A DNA stretch of 64,000 nt from Strigamia acuminata (taxonomy: Eukaryota; Arthropoda; Chilopoda; Geophilomorpha; Linotaeniidae), in NCBI GenBank assembly GCA_949358305.1, contig OX442319.1, forward strand, positions 1,240,001 to 1,304,000, given 5' to 3'. The position numbers were made by a program, and so were the translations under genes. Below are positions 37,701 through 52,700 of this stretch, one piece after another (the first letter of the stretch is position 1; each line of letters opens with the position of its first letter). A model generated the notes under the pieces. The model worked only from the letters and a program-made list of their open reading frames with translations, was not told where the DNA came from and did no database searches.

Positions 37701-40700
37701 CTCACCTGCCCCACTCGTAAGGCTTGTTGAAACAGATTCAAAAACGATGCTAAGCTAAATCTATACATGTGATTCAATTTGGATACATCGCTAATAACAA
37801 AATATAGGCTGCTCCCAAATTCTGCCAACGTCGAATATGCATTTCTTTCCTGAAAATAAAACATGAAAAAAAAAATGAAAAAAGAAAAATTGAAAAAAAA
37901 ATCAAATGGGTTTTCTGGCACTGATTATGATTACGTACAGTTTGCAAAGATGTTTGAAGACCCCGAGATTCGTCCAACGCTTTAGTTATTGTCGAACTGC
38001 TACTTTTCGTTTTATTCAATGACATAAGCAGCTCCTTGTTCTCTAAAATGTTTCCAGTGGCATTGGCAAGTTGCTGAAATGTAAAACAATTGAAATTAGA
38101 AGAAGAAGAAAAGTTCGACAAAAACAATTGTAATTTTAATTGAGCAAACAATTAAGTTACTTCAAGCAGTGAATCCTCCAATTGCATCAATTGAATTTTT
38201 AATTCCTCTTCCTGTCTGAGCAAATCTGTTAATCTAACTTCGAGTTCTGGTTTCTCGTGTTGCAAAGTCAATCCCAACAACTGACCCTTAAGACCCGTTC
38301 TAGTTGTTGTGAAATTAACCATCGTGATGATGGATGCGGCGTCCGAAGTAATTTCTGGTTGAGCATTTCTCGTAGCCAAAAATAATTTGAATTCTTCGTT
38401 GTAATCAATTGTTTTGTCGCCCAACTGAATGACGTAACGAGGACCTAGAATAAACCAAACCTCATAAATAAAACAACAGAAAAGAAATAGAAATAACAAA
38501 TAAAATAAAATCACCTTGGCTAATTAAATCGCCTCTCAACAGTGGAAACAAAACGGGTTCGATCGTTTCAACTTCTTGAATTAGTAAAGTTTTGCCAAAT
38601 CTCACAGCAAGTTCCAAGGTTGTACTAAAATTTGCATCCTGTTATTACGACAACAAAAATAAATACACGTAAATTATATTTATTTTTTGCTCGATAAAAT
38701 AAACTAAAACTGCATGTATTTATAAGAACCTGCTGATTTATAATTTCCAATTTTCCAGTTTGTAAATGTTTCCTCAACCATTCGGTAGCTCTCGATGATG
38801 GATCGATCAAAAGCGGACGTAGTGCACTCTAAAATCAAAACAATAAAGCATCATCACGCTGTGAGACTGTGACACACCATCAACACTTGATGATCAACAC
38901 GATGACAAAGACATAGAGAGACTACTGTGTTTGTGGTTTATGAATGCTCTTTAATTTAGTTTGTCTAGGGGTCATTGTCTCACGCCTTTATGCATCTGCA
39001 ATCCAAGACACTGACATGTGGGCCGCGTGTCAAAAAAGCAGCCCATTTGTCACTCATGGTCACTACTGGATTAAAAGCCCATTCCCTAGCGTCACCATGG
39101 TGAACACTGAACAAGAGTGGAGAAGGAAAATGACCAGAAACTGTTGACAACACAAAGCTTAAAAACCTAAAATTATCAGAGTCGGCTTGGGACCTCCTAC
39201 AAGTCAATGAAGAGACGATTTGGCCAATTAAAATAGAAATTTAAAATTACAAAAAAGTTACTTTTTAGTGCATAAAATGAATTATTTTGAATGGAAATGC
39301 TCCGAAATGCTGGAGCCTCAAGCCGGTCTTGACAATGATCAAGCAAGTCAGGTGTACAGCGTGAACACTTATTCTATTTCATTATTTCTAAATATGCAAG
39401 TGGGTTTTTAAACACAATAATCAAGTTCACGCTTACCCCTGGATTACATTCCCCAATCTAGCGAATAAAAACACAAAATTATTACATTTAAAATAAATGA
39501 ATTATGCGATTCTTGATAATAGAAATAAACGATTTCAAATTAAACAAAATGTGACCTGCAAAATAACGACAGCATTTTCCATGCTGAGTTCGTCCGAAGG
39601 TAACCCCTCATTTCTCCAGGTTAGCTGCTCACGCTCGCTGCTCAAAAACTTGCGCACGTCGAAATTGGCGATTTGTAAGGTGTCTAACCACTTTGCTAAG
39701 TATCCGTGTCGCGCATCTTCACTCGTCAGTGACAAGTACGTAATAAATGCCGACGCGAGCAACGTTTGCATAGGAAGTTTCTCCAATTCCGTGCCCAAAT
39801 CCACTACCTACGGTATTTAAAAAGAAAAACATTGAAAATATTGTACCGTAAAATAATTGTAACAAAAATATTGAAACAATGATCGATGTTTATACTTGTA
39901 CAGTCCATCGTTCGTATTCACTATCGAGCTTCCCGACAAGCGATTCGGCTGCCGTTATTGTTTCTTCGGCTTTTTTCAAATTAATTTCAATTTCAGCCGC
40001 CTCTTTTGTGAATTTATTTAATTTATCGCGTAGTTCGGCCACGTACGTGTCAACGTTGTTCAAATCGGTACTCAAACGTCCCATTCGATCTTCGGCTTTA
40101 TTCAAATTCCTATTTTAAACCATCATTTTAAACCATAATATGAATTCTCAAACAAAATCATAGCAATTACAATTACTTTTGTAATTTCATTTGTTCATTT
40201 TCCAAAGGTCGAATTTTATTCAAAATCTGGGCGTACTGCACATTTGCTTGCACCCAAGCGGCCAGTGGAGCTGCAGCCGCGCTCGCTCTTTTTGCCTTCT
40301 AAAGACGTTTTTTTTTAAAAAAACGTCGTAAACAGAAATTTAAACTTAAATTTACCGCCGGGTCGAATGAATTTTCCCTTTCCTTTACTAACTCCAACAC
40401 ACTTTTGGCAATTTCGTGGGTTATGCTACGCGCATCGAAAGAGGTGATTTCTTCCTTCACTCCTCTTTTCGCTAAAAAACTGAAAATAATAATTCATTAC
40501 TAATTCATGAATCGCTACAATCATTTGCATATTTCGAATACCTTTTCATGTTGTTCCAAGACGTGTCGAAAATTCCCATCAGTCTCAAAACAGCTTCTAA
40601 GATGTCTCTGATAATATCTGGAGGTGCCCGCATAGAACGGATTTCAGACAAAGATTCACTTTTGATACCACCAACGGCAGCCTTGGCTTCATATTTGCCC

Positions 40701-43700
40701 AAATGTAAAAAAAAAACGTACGAGATAAATCCAAAATTTAAACTCCCGGCTACGCTTTATTACCTTCTTGAATCAACGGCTCAATTTCTTTTAATTCTTC
40801 ATCGATTTCTTTTTTCCTTTTCGCCAATTTCTCGCCTTCTTTCATCGTTTGCTCTCTCAAAGTCTCCATCTCAACCTTCTGGTCGCCCGCACTCTGCGTA
40901 CATTGAAATTTCATTTGTACAAATTGTTAACAAATTATCATAGGCTTATAGGTACCCCCTTTGGGAAAACAAGCAAAATGGAACTTTTTAGGTACCTGTG
41001 TATGTACAAATTCAACTTTTCGACTTAAAAACGGCAAATTTTAAGTGCAAATAAATTTTTTTGACAAAACTCGAAACAATGGAATGTCACTTTAAGCACA
41101 GGGGTGATATGGGTGATATACGCATGCTATAAACTTGTTTTTTTTCTTTCTTTCTTTCTTTCTCACTCACTTGCATGCTGTTTGTTATTAATTGCAAAGC
41201 TTTATCAGCTTCCGATCGTTTCTCCGCTAAAAGCACGCTCTGCGTGTCTGCTTGAGATTTCAACTTTGCAACAATTTCTTTTGCTTCGTTTAATTTAGAA
41301 AGACCAGCCTGTAAATGTTTTTGCCGATCGCTAATTCCTTTCTTTTTCCTGTTGTAAACCGCAAAATAAGTCTTCAGGAACATCATAAAACGACGAGGAG
41401 TGGAAATATTATCGGAGATTGTTTCGTGAATTTGCACAAAATAATTGGCGAAATCTTTCGGTCCAGAAAAACGTCTCGTTCTTTTTTTCGACTTTTCCTG
41501 TTCAACTTCTCCGTCATCATTCGCAAGTCCACCCGATAAAATCAACTCCGGAATCTGAAATAAGTAAATAAATAAAATCAATTCAGTCATTTCCATTATT
41601 GAAGAAAATTCACTTTCAACATGCTGTCCTTGCACCACCCATCCAACCACTGAATGGAACATTTCTTATACAAAGCGGGATTGCTTTCACAATTTAGCGA
41701 AAAGTTCGGATTAGAAAAATCCATCACGAGAACAATGTGCAAGTTTTTCTCAACACCTAAACAACAAATCACTAATAGTCATTTTCATAATAAAAAAGAG
41801 AAAAATGCCAAATAAACGTACGCGTTGCGAAATAACTAAATAGCGGCCCAGTAAAATTCTCTTGCGACGCTTGTTCTCTTAAAGGGCCGAGTAAAGGTTC
41901 CGTTTCTTCCGGGGTGTAAAGTCCCGGCACCTCGCCGGCCGACAATAAACTGTTGATCATTTCCAAGAAAGTGATTTCTAATAATTGATGGTCCTCTAAT
42001 AACAATACTACTTGCTGCCCTTCGACTCCGGCCAGTTGACAAACCTGCAACAAACAAAAGTCAATCGAACTTTTAATGTGCAATTTCGTTCTTAAATTTA
42101 CCGTTTTTAAATCCGCGCTAAACTGTTTTAACCCATAACCTCGAGCAACGTTCGGTGTGAATAATGTGTAACTGTGCATATTAGCCACCACACAAACGGC
42201 AGTGCGGCGCCCGACACCGCTGATGCCAGCCAATAACAACGAACCGGCCGGTTTACTTAACGCGTAATCGACTCGAGCGATATTATCGAGAACTTCTTGA
42301 AAAATGAAAATATCCAGTTCTTTCACTTCTCGTGCTGAAAAGCAAAAATCAATATTTGAAAAACTCATTTAGATCGATCAGTTTATTTTATTCCTTCTCA
42401 CAGTATTGCATCACTGATTTCCGCACAATTTTTTCCCATTCTGTACAGCTCAATTTTCCTAAAGACTTTCCAAATAACGGCAGTTGTGCACCCGGTGCGA
42501 CAACTGTATCGGATGTAGCGCCTTTCGTCACAAAGTACACATCTAAAGCAATAAAACAACAATCAAAACACAATTTAAATACGGTAATAAAATAAACAAT
42601 TCCTTTCAATATTTTCTTTTACCTTTTAAGAGTTCCGCAGCGTTGACATTCCACTCGTTTTCGACAACCGTTCGTAAAATGTCGTCCAATTGCGCCTGCG
42701 ACGTTTCGCCGACTAATTTATCTCGAAATAGTCTTTTTGCTTCGTAAATGGTGATCCGTAACAAGGCGTCTAAATCGTCGTCGCTAGATGTCTTCAAGTC
42801 ATAGCGCAGAAATCCCATCACCCATCGCGACAAATCTCGAGGCGTAAACGTGTAATGATGGTAATCATCCGTGGTGAAACTTTTCTTCGTGTGTTCGTAA
42901 ATCTGTATCATCGTTGCGGCTAATTTGCTCGCTTTTTCCGATGATGTATTCCATCGACTATTTTTTCCCGTGACTTCGTGTAACACCGGCACCATATACG
43001 CCGCGTAAATACGTTGTAACTGTTCTTTATCGGGATAACTTGAAAAGAAAATAATTAAATCAGTTGACGATTCACTACTCACGTGGCATTCGGGCTTACT
43101 TGATGCTGCAGATTCTAACGATCGACGTGAACCGAGACGACAACGTGTGTTTGCCCACCGCATTTCCACTCGTCATGCTCGAAACCACTTGAATTCCTTC
43201 CAAGCCGACCCACTCGACGTTGTTATCATAAAATCCATTGTAAGTAATTGCCTAAAACAATATTTTAAATTTTTAAATTAAACAATTCAAATTGTAAACA
43301 ATTTTAAACAACCTGTTGTAAAAACGCGATCAATTGAGACGTGCCCCATTTGTCCGGTTTCGGTAAATTCAAATCCTTTAAATAGAGAATAAGTCTCTCG
43401 CTGTCTTTCGGTCGATACACTCGGCCCGTATTCGAGCTTATAACGATGCACATTTGAGTCAACTTCTGGATCACGTTCTGGGGACTCGTCTGCGCGCTGC
43501 AGTGAACCACCGCGACCTGCGTCGATCGCAAGTTGGCGAAACAATGCTGCAAAAGTAAACTAAACAAAACAAATGTAAGACCGTAAGCAGAAAGTACGAA
43601 AGCAAATAATTCAAATAAATAATTCAAATCACTCACTTCTTTCCGCAACCTTCGGGCCCCACGAGTAAAAACGGTTGCCTGGATTCGGCGTCGAACCAAC

Positions 43701-46700
43701 TCGTGAAACCATCCAAATATCTCTGAACGTCCGAAGTCAAAACGAGAGGAGGTGAGCCGTCCGAGAAATCGCTCAAATCTAACGCATTCGTCGATTTATT
43801 TTCGTACGATTCTAATCGGTCGCGATCGGAATTGTAGAAGGTGTTCAAAGGATTGGTCGCATCAGGGGCACTCTCATCCGTCCACGAAAATACCTTCAAA
43901 GCGTTAAGAGTAAATTAATGCCAAATTCCGATAAAAGAAAGAAGAACCGCACTTCTTTGGCTAAAGTCGCTCTTCCTTGTTCGTTCAAGTTTCCACCGAG
44001 GCCCCGGATTAGCGCCACAGCAAAGTGAGCTTTACTTCGAACGTTGTGCAAATGAGACAAACCGTTCATTACGGTGCCAACTAAACTAGTTTCCACCACA
44101 AATGCATTCTGAAACGTACATTCATTCATTTATTAACAAAAAATTGAAAAGAAATGAAAAATAAATGAACGTCAACGCTAACCTGGTTTCGCACAAAATC
44201 CAAAGCTTTATAAAAGTAATCATCAATAAATATGGACAGCTGTTTTTGAAGAGACTCGTCTTGTCTTTGCAACCAAAGGGAAACCAGCGCTTTCACATCG
44301 GTTTCTTCATCACTAAATTAAAAGCATACATTCCAATATGTACGGTATTGATTTTTGTATTTTTTCTCTCTTGCAAACCTCAAAAAGATCATTCCCATTC
44401 TCGAAATAGTTGCGGGTGATGCGCAACTGAGATCATGAGTTTCAAAAATGAAATTCACATTTGGCCCAAACTGGATCCTTTCACCAGAAGGCATAGTTAA
44501 AAGTCTGTTGTCGTCTAACACCGAATTCAAAGATTCTATCCACTCCGGGTCGATGTCTCCGTCACAAATAATCCACGAAGTCACATCTAAAATTTAAAAC
44601 AACAAAACAAATTCAAAAAATCAATACCGTATTTTTCATAGTAAACAATTTTGACCTTGTGGTTCTTTAACTACTTGTCGCGCGTTATTAGTTAGAACGC
44701 CGTCAGTCCACTCTCTCGTGTCCATGTCGATGTGGCCCAGTAACTTGGTTCTCGGCATTGCTTTCGGATTAACCGTGTAGAATTTGACGGCGCGACCAGA
44801 TTTCTGAAGCGCTTGAAAAAGCACTCGCCAAAGAGTCGATTTACCCGATCCGCTCGGTCCTACTATCACGACTCCCATGCGCTGCTGCAGCTGTTCGTTC
44901 AGCTCCAACACCTTCTTGATTTGTCCGTCGTTCATAATTAAACCCATTTCGGCGCACACTTCGCGCGCGCGCGCCGTTAGCTCTTCGTAACCGCCGTCGC
45001 TGAATTCAACTTTGGAGAAAACGTCGTGTACGAGCGCGTCAAATCGCTGCGAGTCGGAAAATGTGAGTTTCGACAGCGTGTTCATTCGTAATGCTTGAAC
45101 GACAATTTCTTTTTCCGATTCTTCGCTCGATTTTCCGCTATTTTCGTCCATTAGTTTTTTCCTAGACAGCTGTAATAAATTTCCGCAACCTCTCAAAACC
45201 GTTTTCAGGGCTCGTAAACCCCAGTCGTAGTGCTGTTGCGGCGTCAATAATTCCCTGTAATCAATTAATCAATCAATTTCTGAATAACTTTAAACTACGA
45301 TTAAATTTGGGCAATACTTTGATAGATTAAACATTGCAACTAATTTGCCGCCAAGTTGCTTCGCATATTTGAATCCTTCCGAATATAAAATCACTTCTGC
45401 GATCAAATCGTTGTCAGGTTTCGACATGGCCACGGGTCGAAACAGTTGTTTCAGATTATCGGGCAGTTTCTGTCTGCCTCCATAACCCTTTCCTGCCGGA
45501 TTCAAAGTAATAAATATCCCCGAATTTAAGTCGACCGGTACCTAGAGAAGCATTACGAACAAATTTAGTCATTATTAGGAAGCTGGAATAGAAAATTTAG
45601 ATAATTTACTTTTCTGTCGAGCAAATCAATAGTTTTCTCTTTATTTTTCAATGCAGCTTGAATGGCTTGAATTTGCATAGACACGGCGGATAGAACGGCT
45701 TCCTCCAAACGATTAAATTCATCAAAACAACCCCACGCGCCGCATTTCACTATTCCGATGAAAATTCTCCCCATCGATTTAACATCGATTCCCTATACAA
45801 ATTAAATAGAAAATCTTTAAGATACAATCAATTTGAATGAAAACCTACTCGCTCGATGTGGTACCTCGTCGCAATTAAAGACCAAAACTTGTCTTCCAAA
45901 TAAATTTCCCAAGGCTTTCACGGATTCAGTTTTCCCCGTTCCGGCTGGACCGTACGGGTTACCACCTAAGCCCATTCGCATTCCCTGAGTTAATGTTAGG
46001 TAGCACTTGTCCGTCAGTGGCGTGTGCACTAATTTAGGCGCGTTCCCTTGATACTCGTACGTGTACTCGAATTCGGCATCGACCATTCGCATCACTGCAA
46101 CTCCGTCCTCCCGTAAATAGAACCTTAGTTGTTTCTGCCATTCCCAATCTTCAATTCGCGCCGTTTGAGCTTTAATCAATTGATCGACCATATCCATTGC
46201 GTGAATGACATCCAAAATTAACGACTGAAATAAATATAAATATAAATAAATAAATATACGATAAATAAATACAATAAAATAAATTTCATTCATTGCAAAT
46301 TACTTTTAACTTCAAATCTAATACTCGAGTCTGGTCCTTAACATTACCCAAATCCGTTTCTGTATAAAAATGCAACTGCTTTTCAGTTTCGGCGTAAATT
46401 TGTTTTAAATTGCCCGTGCGGATTGCCCTTTCACAGCGTCCGGTAAAGCTGATCTGTTCGGCCAAACATAAAATCTAGAAAACGAGAAAACTACCGTACG
46501 GTAAGTAATAATGCCAATTTTTTATAATTTAAATCAAACCTGAGATGGATATTTTAACGGATCGACTCCATGTCCCGACATGGAGTCTTTGACGCATTCG
46601 CGAAGCAACCACTTCAAAGTGTCCGCCATTTCGTCGGCTAATTTGCCCAACCATTCCTCGACGTTTAAAGTGATTTCAACCTTATTTCTTAACGCAACTA

Positions 46701-49700
46701 CTTCGCCTTCCAACGAATGCATGGCCGTAATAAATTTATTTCCAGAGTCGAATCCCACCATGTGAATTCCGGCAAACAGCTTTTTTAAGTGCGACTGAAT
46801 CACACTAGGATTTGTCGATTGGCCGAGAATTTCCAGTAAGTCGTCGTCGCCGATGAAATAAAATCGTGGAAAGAGCGAACGTTTTTCTTCCAGAAATTCG
46901 TTCAACGATTTCTGACATCGTTGGAGTTGGTCGAGCAAGTTGTTCAATGTCTTTCGAAGACCGGAGATGGAAATGAGCACCAACACTCGACTGTCCTTCT
47001 CTATATCGCGCATAATAGCTCTTGGAAAGAAATGACAACATTAGACAAAAACAACTTCTTGCGTTGCAAACTCACTTAAAATCATCGTCGACTCTGGAAA
47101 AGCGTGCCTGCTCTTTGGGTAAGGCTCCTCGGCCAAATATTGGCTCCAGGTACAACCATTTCCTCTGAATTTGATTAAAATTATGCAAATATTCATCCAA
47201 GTCTGCTAATCGAGTTTCCCATATGGAAACCCTATCTTTGAAATTATTATAGTACGGCGTGTCTTTAAGCGATTGTAGCAGACATTGGTTGTCACCAATC
47301 TAAAATTTAAGAACAAAAAATTAAAATTAAAATTAAAAAATGTCTAAAATGTCAATGTATGCCTTATTCAATAAATCCTTCCAGTCTTTGATAAGTTTGA
47401 TCGCTGTTCCCTTACTATCTTGCGATTCGGTTAAGGAAAATGTAGAAATGGCGCCCCACGTGTCGAGTTCTTGCAAAGCCTGTCTGATGGTCACTTGTCC
47501 CTGAGCACGGCCATTTAAATCCTACAAAAAAAAAAACACTTTTAATAACGGGAGAGATGAGTAATTCAAAATTCAAACGACAACCTTCAAGCTTTTTGAA
47601 TTCAAAATAATTGCTTCCTTCACATCAAGTAAATCTTGAAAAGTCAATTCATCCTCGGATCGATTTGTTGGTATGGATAAAATCTGGAACATTTCTTGCC
47701 AATGTTCTCGCATAAAAATATCTCCTCGACAATATTTCAACAGCGGCACTGCAGTCTACAAATTTTAATAAACATCAATAACAAGAATAATAAGAATAAT
47801 TAAATTGAAATAACTTACTTTGCAAGCTTCAATTTGTTGAATTAAAAATGGCGGCCCGTCTGTTTTTAACTTGTCGGCCCATTGATTCAAATACTCTTCG
47901 TATCGATATGTTTTTCCTCTGTAATAAAAATATAATTTAAATTATAGACATGATAGATAATGAAAAATGCAAATTATGGTACCTAAATCCCTTCCACAAC
48001 TCTTTTCCCATTTCCTCCTGTCCCGTATAAAACTCAGCCAACGGAAACCATTTCTGTTCCAATGCGTTGAGATCAGCTTCTATTTCGTTAGTAATAGTAA
48101 AAGCAGGAACGTCGTCCATTCCTAATTTAGTGCAGTCGGCCAGCAATAAATCCTCTTCTTTCTTAAATGCTTCAAATTCACTTCTCTTTTCTTTCAAATC
48201 GCTCGTAATGCGCATCAGTTCTTCTTTGTTTATACTTTGCAGGTTGTCACTAGGTCGCGATTTCTTCCAGAATGCATTGTATCTTTGCAATCGTTGTTTG
48301 TGATTCTGCACGTCGCCGTCTTTATTCGCTCGAAGAGTCTCAACTTCGTGCGAAATATTCTGCTCAAATCCTTTCATCTTCTGTTCAAATGTTTCCCATA
48401 AACCTTGCAACTTGGACACGTTCTCGACTTTTTCCCGAGCCCATGTTCCGAGCAATTTATTTTTATCGGTAGAATTACTAATAAATCTTGAAATCTATTG
48501 TAGAAATAAATAAATTTAATAAATTTAACAAATTTAAAAAATCCATTTTTTACCTCCAATTTCTTCTCGTCCAATTCCTTATGTTTCGAATACGCATTGC
48601 TAATGTCGTCTGCTGTCTGAGGTCTCCGAGACAAATGCTCAATTGCATTGTTTGCAAAAGATTCCACAGCCGCCATGTCGATTGCGATCGAACGGCGTAA
48701 AGATCCCAGCAACGTGTCCCACAACTTCTGTATGTGATCGTCGATGACCGCTTTAACCGGAGCAAAACTCACCGAAATGCAATCAATCTTTTCTTGCCCA
48801 CTGCAAATTAAATTTAATTAAATCCAATTTAATTAAATTTAATTAAATTTAAACATTTAAATTACCTCGGTAATTTTCCAGCTTCCTGACTTTTCAATTT
48901 CAACGCTCGAAAATTTCTCTCCCAATCGTCAGGTGCGTTCAAGTGTTTATCAGCCAAGTCGTCCAAGTTAAACGTGCCGAGCACGACCCACGGTCTAAAC
49001 TTGTCGATCAATTCTTCCAAACGCACGAACAATCCTTCAGCTTTTTTGTAAACTTTAGCAAATCGATGCGAATTTCGTTCGACCATGATGGGGAAAATCA
49101 ATTTCTCGCTAGCAACTTCGTGCACGCCTTTGAAATGAATCGGAATGGACAAGAGGCGTTTCAACTGACTGTAGTATTTCGTCCGAATTTCTTCGAGCGG
49201 TGGATGAAACTGCAGTTTCTGCTGTCTAAAAAGCAAGAAATAACACGAGCAATAAGCGAATTGCTTCAATAACTTAAGGTGCGTTTCATAATTATAAATC
49301 CACCCACAAATTTTGTGTTACAGCCAAACATTCTTCCCAACAATAAAATTCTTTATACTGTTTGATTAAAACATGTATTTTTACAAGATTTTAAGAAGTT
49401 TTTGTTAAAAGGAAATTTTTTTTTATATTGGCATAGCAAAAATGTAATTTTTAGGTGTTGCATAATTATAAATCCACATTTGGTTTCTATTAAATCTTTT
49501 ATTTTCAATAACCTATTGAACCACCTTTCTTTTCAATAACATTAATCATTCTGTTATGCATGGAATTGACTAGATTTTGCATTGTCTCAGTTGAAATTTC
49601 TTCCCATTTCATCATAATTGCAAGTTTTAACTCCTCAATTGATTCATATTGCTTTCCTCCTTGATATACTGATCTGTCAAGTATTCCCCATAGGTTTTCT

Positions 49701-52700
49701 ATGGGATTCAAGTCAGGGGAACATGCTGGCCACTCCAATACTTGCACTCCGTTGTCCAAAAACCACTGAAATGTTGTTAGGGCATTGTGGATCGGCGCGT
49801 TGTCCTGTTGAAATTCCCAAAATGGGCCACCAATTTGCTCTCCAAATGGCATAAGTTGTTCGTCAAGCAACTGTTGGTACGCATCAGCATTCATTCGACC
49901 ACTGACAAAGGCAATATTACTTTTACCATTCCATCCAAAGGCTGCCCAAATCATAATCGATCCTCCATCTTGCTGACGTTTTGAAAAAATCTGTTCGTCT
50001 TTGCGTAAATCGTGCCAGTAATATTGCCATCCGTCTGGACCATCCAAATTAAACTTTTTTTCATCACTGAGCACTACTTTACGCCATTCCTTCTGCCAAC
50101 ACACTTTATCCTTTGCAAATTCCACTCTTTTCACCTTGTGTCTTGGTTTCAGAGATGGAGTGGTTTTTCTCTTCTCGTACACTAAGTGTTGACAGTTGCT
50201 CACAACTCTGGAGAGTGTTGATTTTGAAACATTAATGTCTGGACGCTTTGATAACTCCTCTAGGGTCACATTTGAATTGGAAATTTCACGTAAAATTGTT
50301 TGTTTTTGGCAGTCTTGTAGCTTTGATGGTCGACCACTGTAAATTTTGGTGCCATATTTGTCTCTCAATTTCACATAACTGTTGATAAGACCATGACTTC
50401 TGTCTAAAAGTTTTGCTATTTCCCTGTTGGATGTATTCTGTTCACTTAAGATTGATATTTGTCCTTTTTCAAAGTCAGAAAGTGGTAATCCACGAGGCAT
50501 GGTTAAAATGAATGCACAGCAAAAATGAAAGTGAAAGTAACAAATGTGACAGTTAGAAAACATTTAAAAAACGTCATTATAATTAGCTAGAAGCACCCTA
50601 TATGATCAGTTAAAAAAACTATCGCCCACAACCTCAGAACCAAATGTGGATTTATAATTATGCAACACCTAAAAATTACATTTTTGCTATAACATTATAA
50701 AAAAAAATTTCCTTTCAACGAAAACTTCTTAAAATCTTGTAAAAACATATGTTATAATCAAACAGTATAAAGAAATTTATTGTTGGAAAGGATTTTTGAC
50801 TGTAACACAGAATTTGTGGGTGGATTTATAATTATGAAACGCACCTTATAATATCTCACCTGTAAGTCAACTCGACGCTAATTTCCGGCAAATGTTCGTT
50901 CAAGGTTTCCAACTCCATCTGATACTGATGTTCCAAAGCTTTGTACAGCTGTCGGTCCCAATGCGCCTTCCACGGCTTCATGTGATCGGCCGGGAAACCC
51001 TTTTTCTCCACGTTCACCATCACCTCCCGAATGTCGGTTAAAACTTTACGCCATTTCTGCTCCTGTCGAAGCAGCGGCGTGCCCATCAAATGACAAACCT
51101 TCTCGCAAATATTGTAATGATAACTCCTCAGTTTATGATTCTCTTTCGACAGCGATTCGGCCGCATCTTGCAACTTGGAGATGTATTTGCCTAAAACGTC
51201 GCTGTTATTCCACGTGATCCCGTGTTGCTCTTCGACTAGCTTTTCCAAGCGCACTGCCGACTCCAGCATGAGCGATCTCTGACTCAAGATCATCTGTTCG
51301 ATCACCGTGTTGTGGAAATTTGCAATCTGCTGTAAATCTTTGGCCTGGCAACTAAATTCTTTGGCGCGATCGGCGGCTTGTTGAATTTTCGCTGGAATCG
51401 AATATCCAAGTACCGTTAGTTGGCGCACTTCGCGCACCAACGTCACCAATCTTGGGTTGTAGTTAACGCGCATTTTCTTGTCTCGACCAAACTCAAGCAC
51501 TTGGTTACTCGTTGCTAGGCTTTAATAAAGCATTATTCATACGATTCCACACCAAATCAAAATATAACGCTCTCTCTCTCTCTACCTTAATGATTTGTTG
51601 TCTACCCCCGACGAAATCTCTTTAATCCAAGAGTTAAGCGAGTCCTTTGAATTCTCTCTCATTTCTTCCAGTAACTCCGTCACATTCTTTTTCAATGTTT
51701 TAAACTTTGACAAATCGGATAACATCAACTCGCTCATTTTATCCACGCTAATCATCTAGAACAAGAAGACTTTTATTTATTTATTCACCACACATTTCCT
51801 TTAATTCTTACTTTCGATTCCAACTGCTTTAACCACATTATCTCGTTGACCACATCCGGTACGTTAGGTAATTTATTTGGTCCGCCCTTGCCTGTAGAGT
51901 AGTCTTTTGACACCTTTTGCATTTTACTCACATAATCAGCCAATTCTGAAAGCAACAACTCTCTGAAATAATAATAAATAAAATGAAATAAAATGAAATA
52001 AAATGGAATGAAATAAATAAAATGACCTTTCTCCTATTAAGTCTTTTTTAATTTTAGGCCTAAGCATTAGTTCTTGATAGTCCTTAAATTTATACATCAG
52101 CTGTAGAAAGAAATATTAAATTAGAAATCAAATAAAACGTGAATAATGATAAGCAATACTTGGAGTGGATTATTTTTGATATTGTGTAGCTGTGTTCTCA
52201 ATTTTTTCGTTACAGCTTTTTCGGCCGAGCCCAATGCGTTTTCAAATTGAGTAACAGCAGCCGTCCACAGAGGCTCGGTGTACGGATTGTAATGAATGGG
52301 ATTAAGTCCAGAAAAGGGTTGGAATGCATCGGACATTTTGAAATCACTTCTCTCTCGCTCGGATAATAATCGAAGGAGGTGATTGTGAATATTTCGTAAA
52401 CACAAAACCTTTTGCAACCTGTCTGTCAGTTTGCTGAGTTGCGTAGGAACAAACGGAGCTCCTCTCCACGGATGAGGCGTGAAACCGGGCCAATATACAG
52501 TCGTAAGTTCGGCACAGTGACTATTCCATATTTCGCACACATTAAGCGCGTCAGTTAACGCTTGTTCTACAGCCAAATATTGCCCGCTCCATACATCAAG
52601 AGACGTCAGTTTGTTTTGAATAAAACGACCAACGTCATTACCTGCAATAATTATTCATTGATAGAATATTTTTATTATGTTTTAAAACTGATTTACCAAT

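Noticed and set aside
42201-42230. Missing P-loop lysine in AAA4 of DYNC2H1 ([10 protein letters not shown])
   Set aside because: Human dynein-2 has the same GRR variant, so it is a family feature and not a defect.
49505-50563. Transposase start at the outer ATG (50563)
   Set aside because: The added 21 residues are hydrophobic and unlike Tc1 transposases; MPRG at 50500 is the usual type of start.
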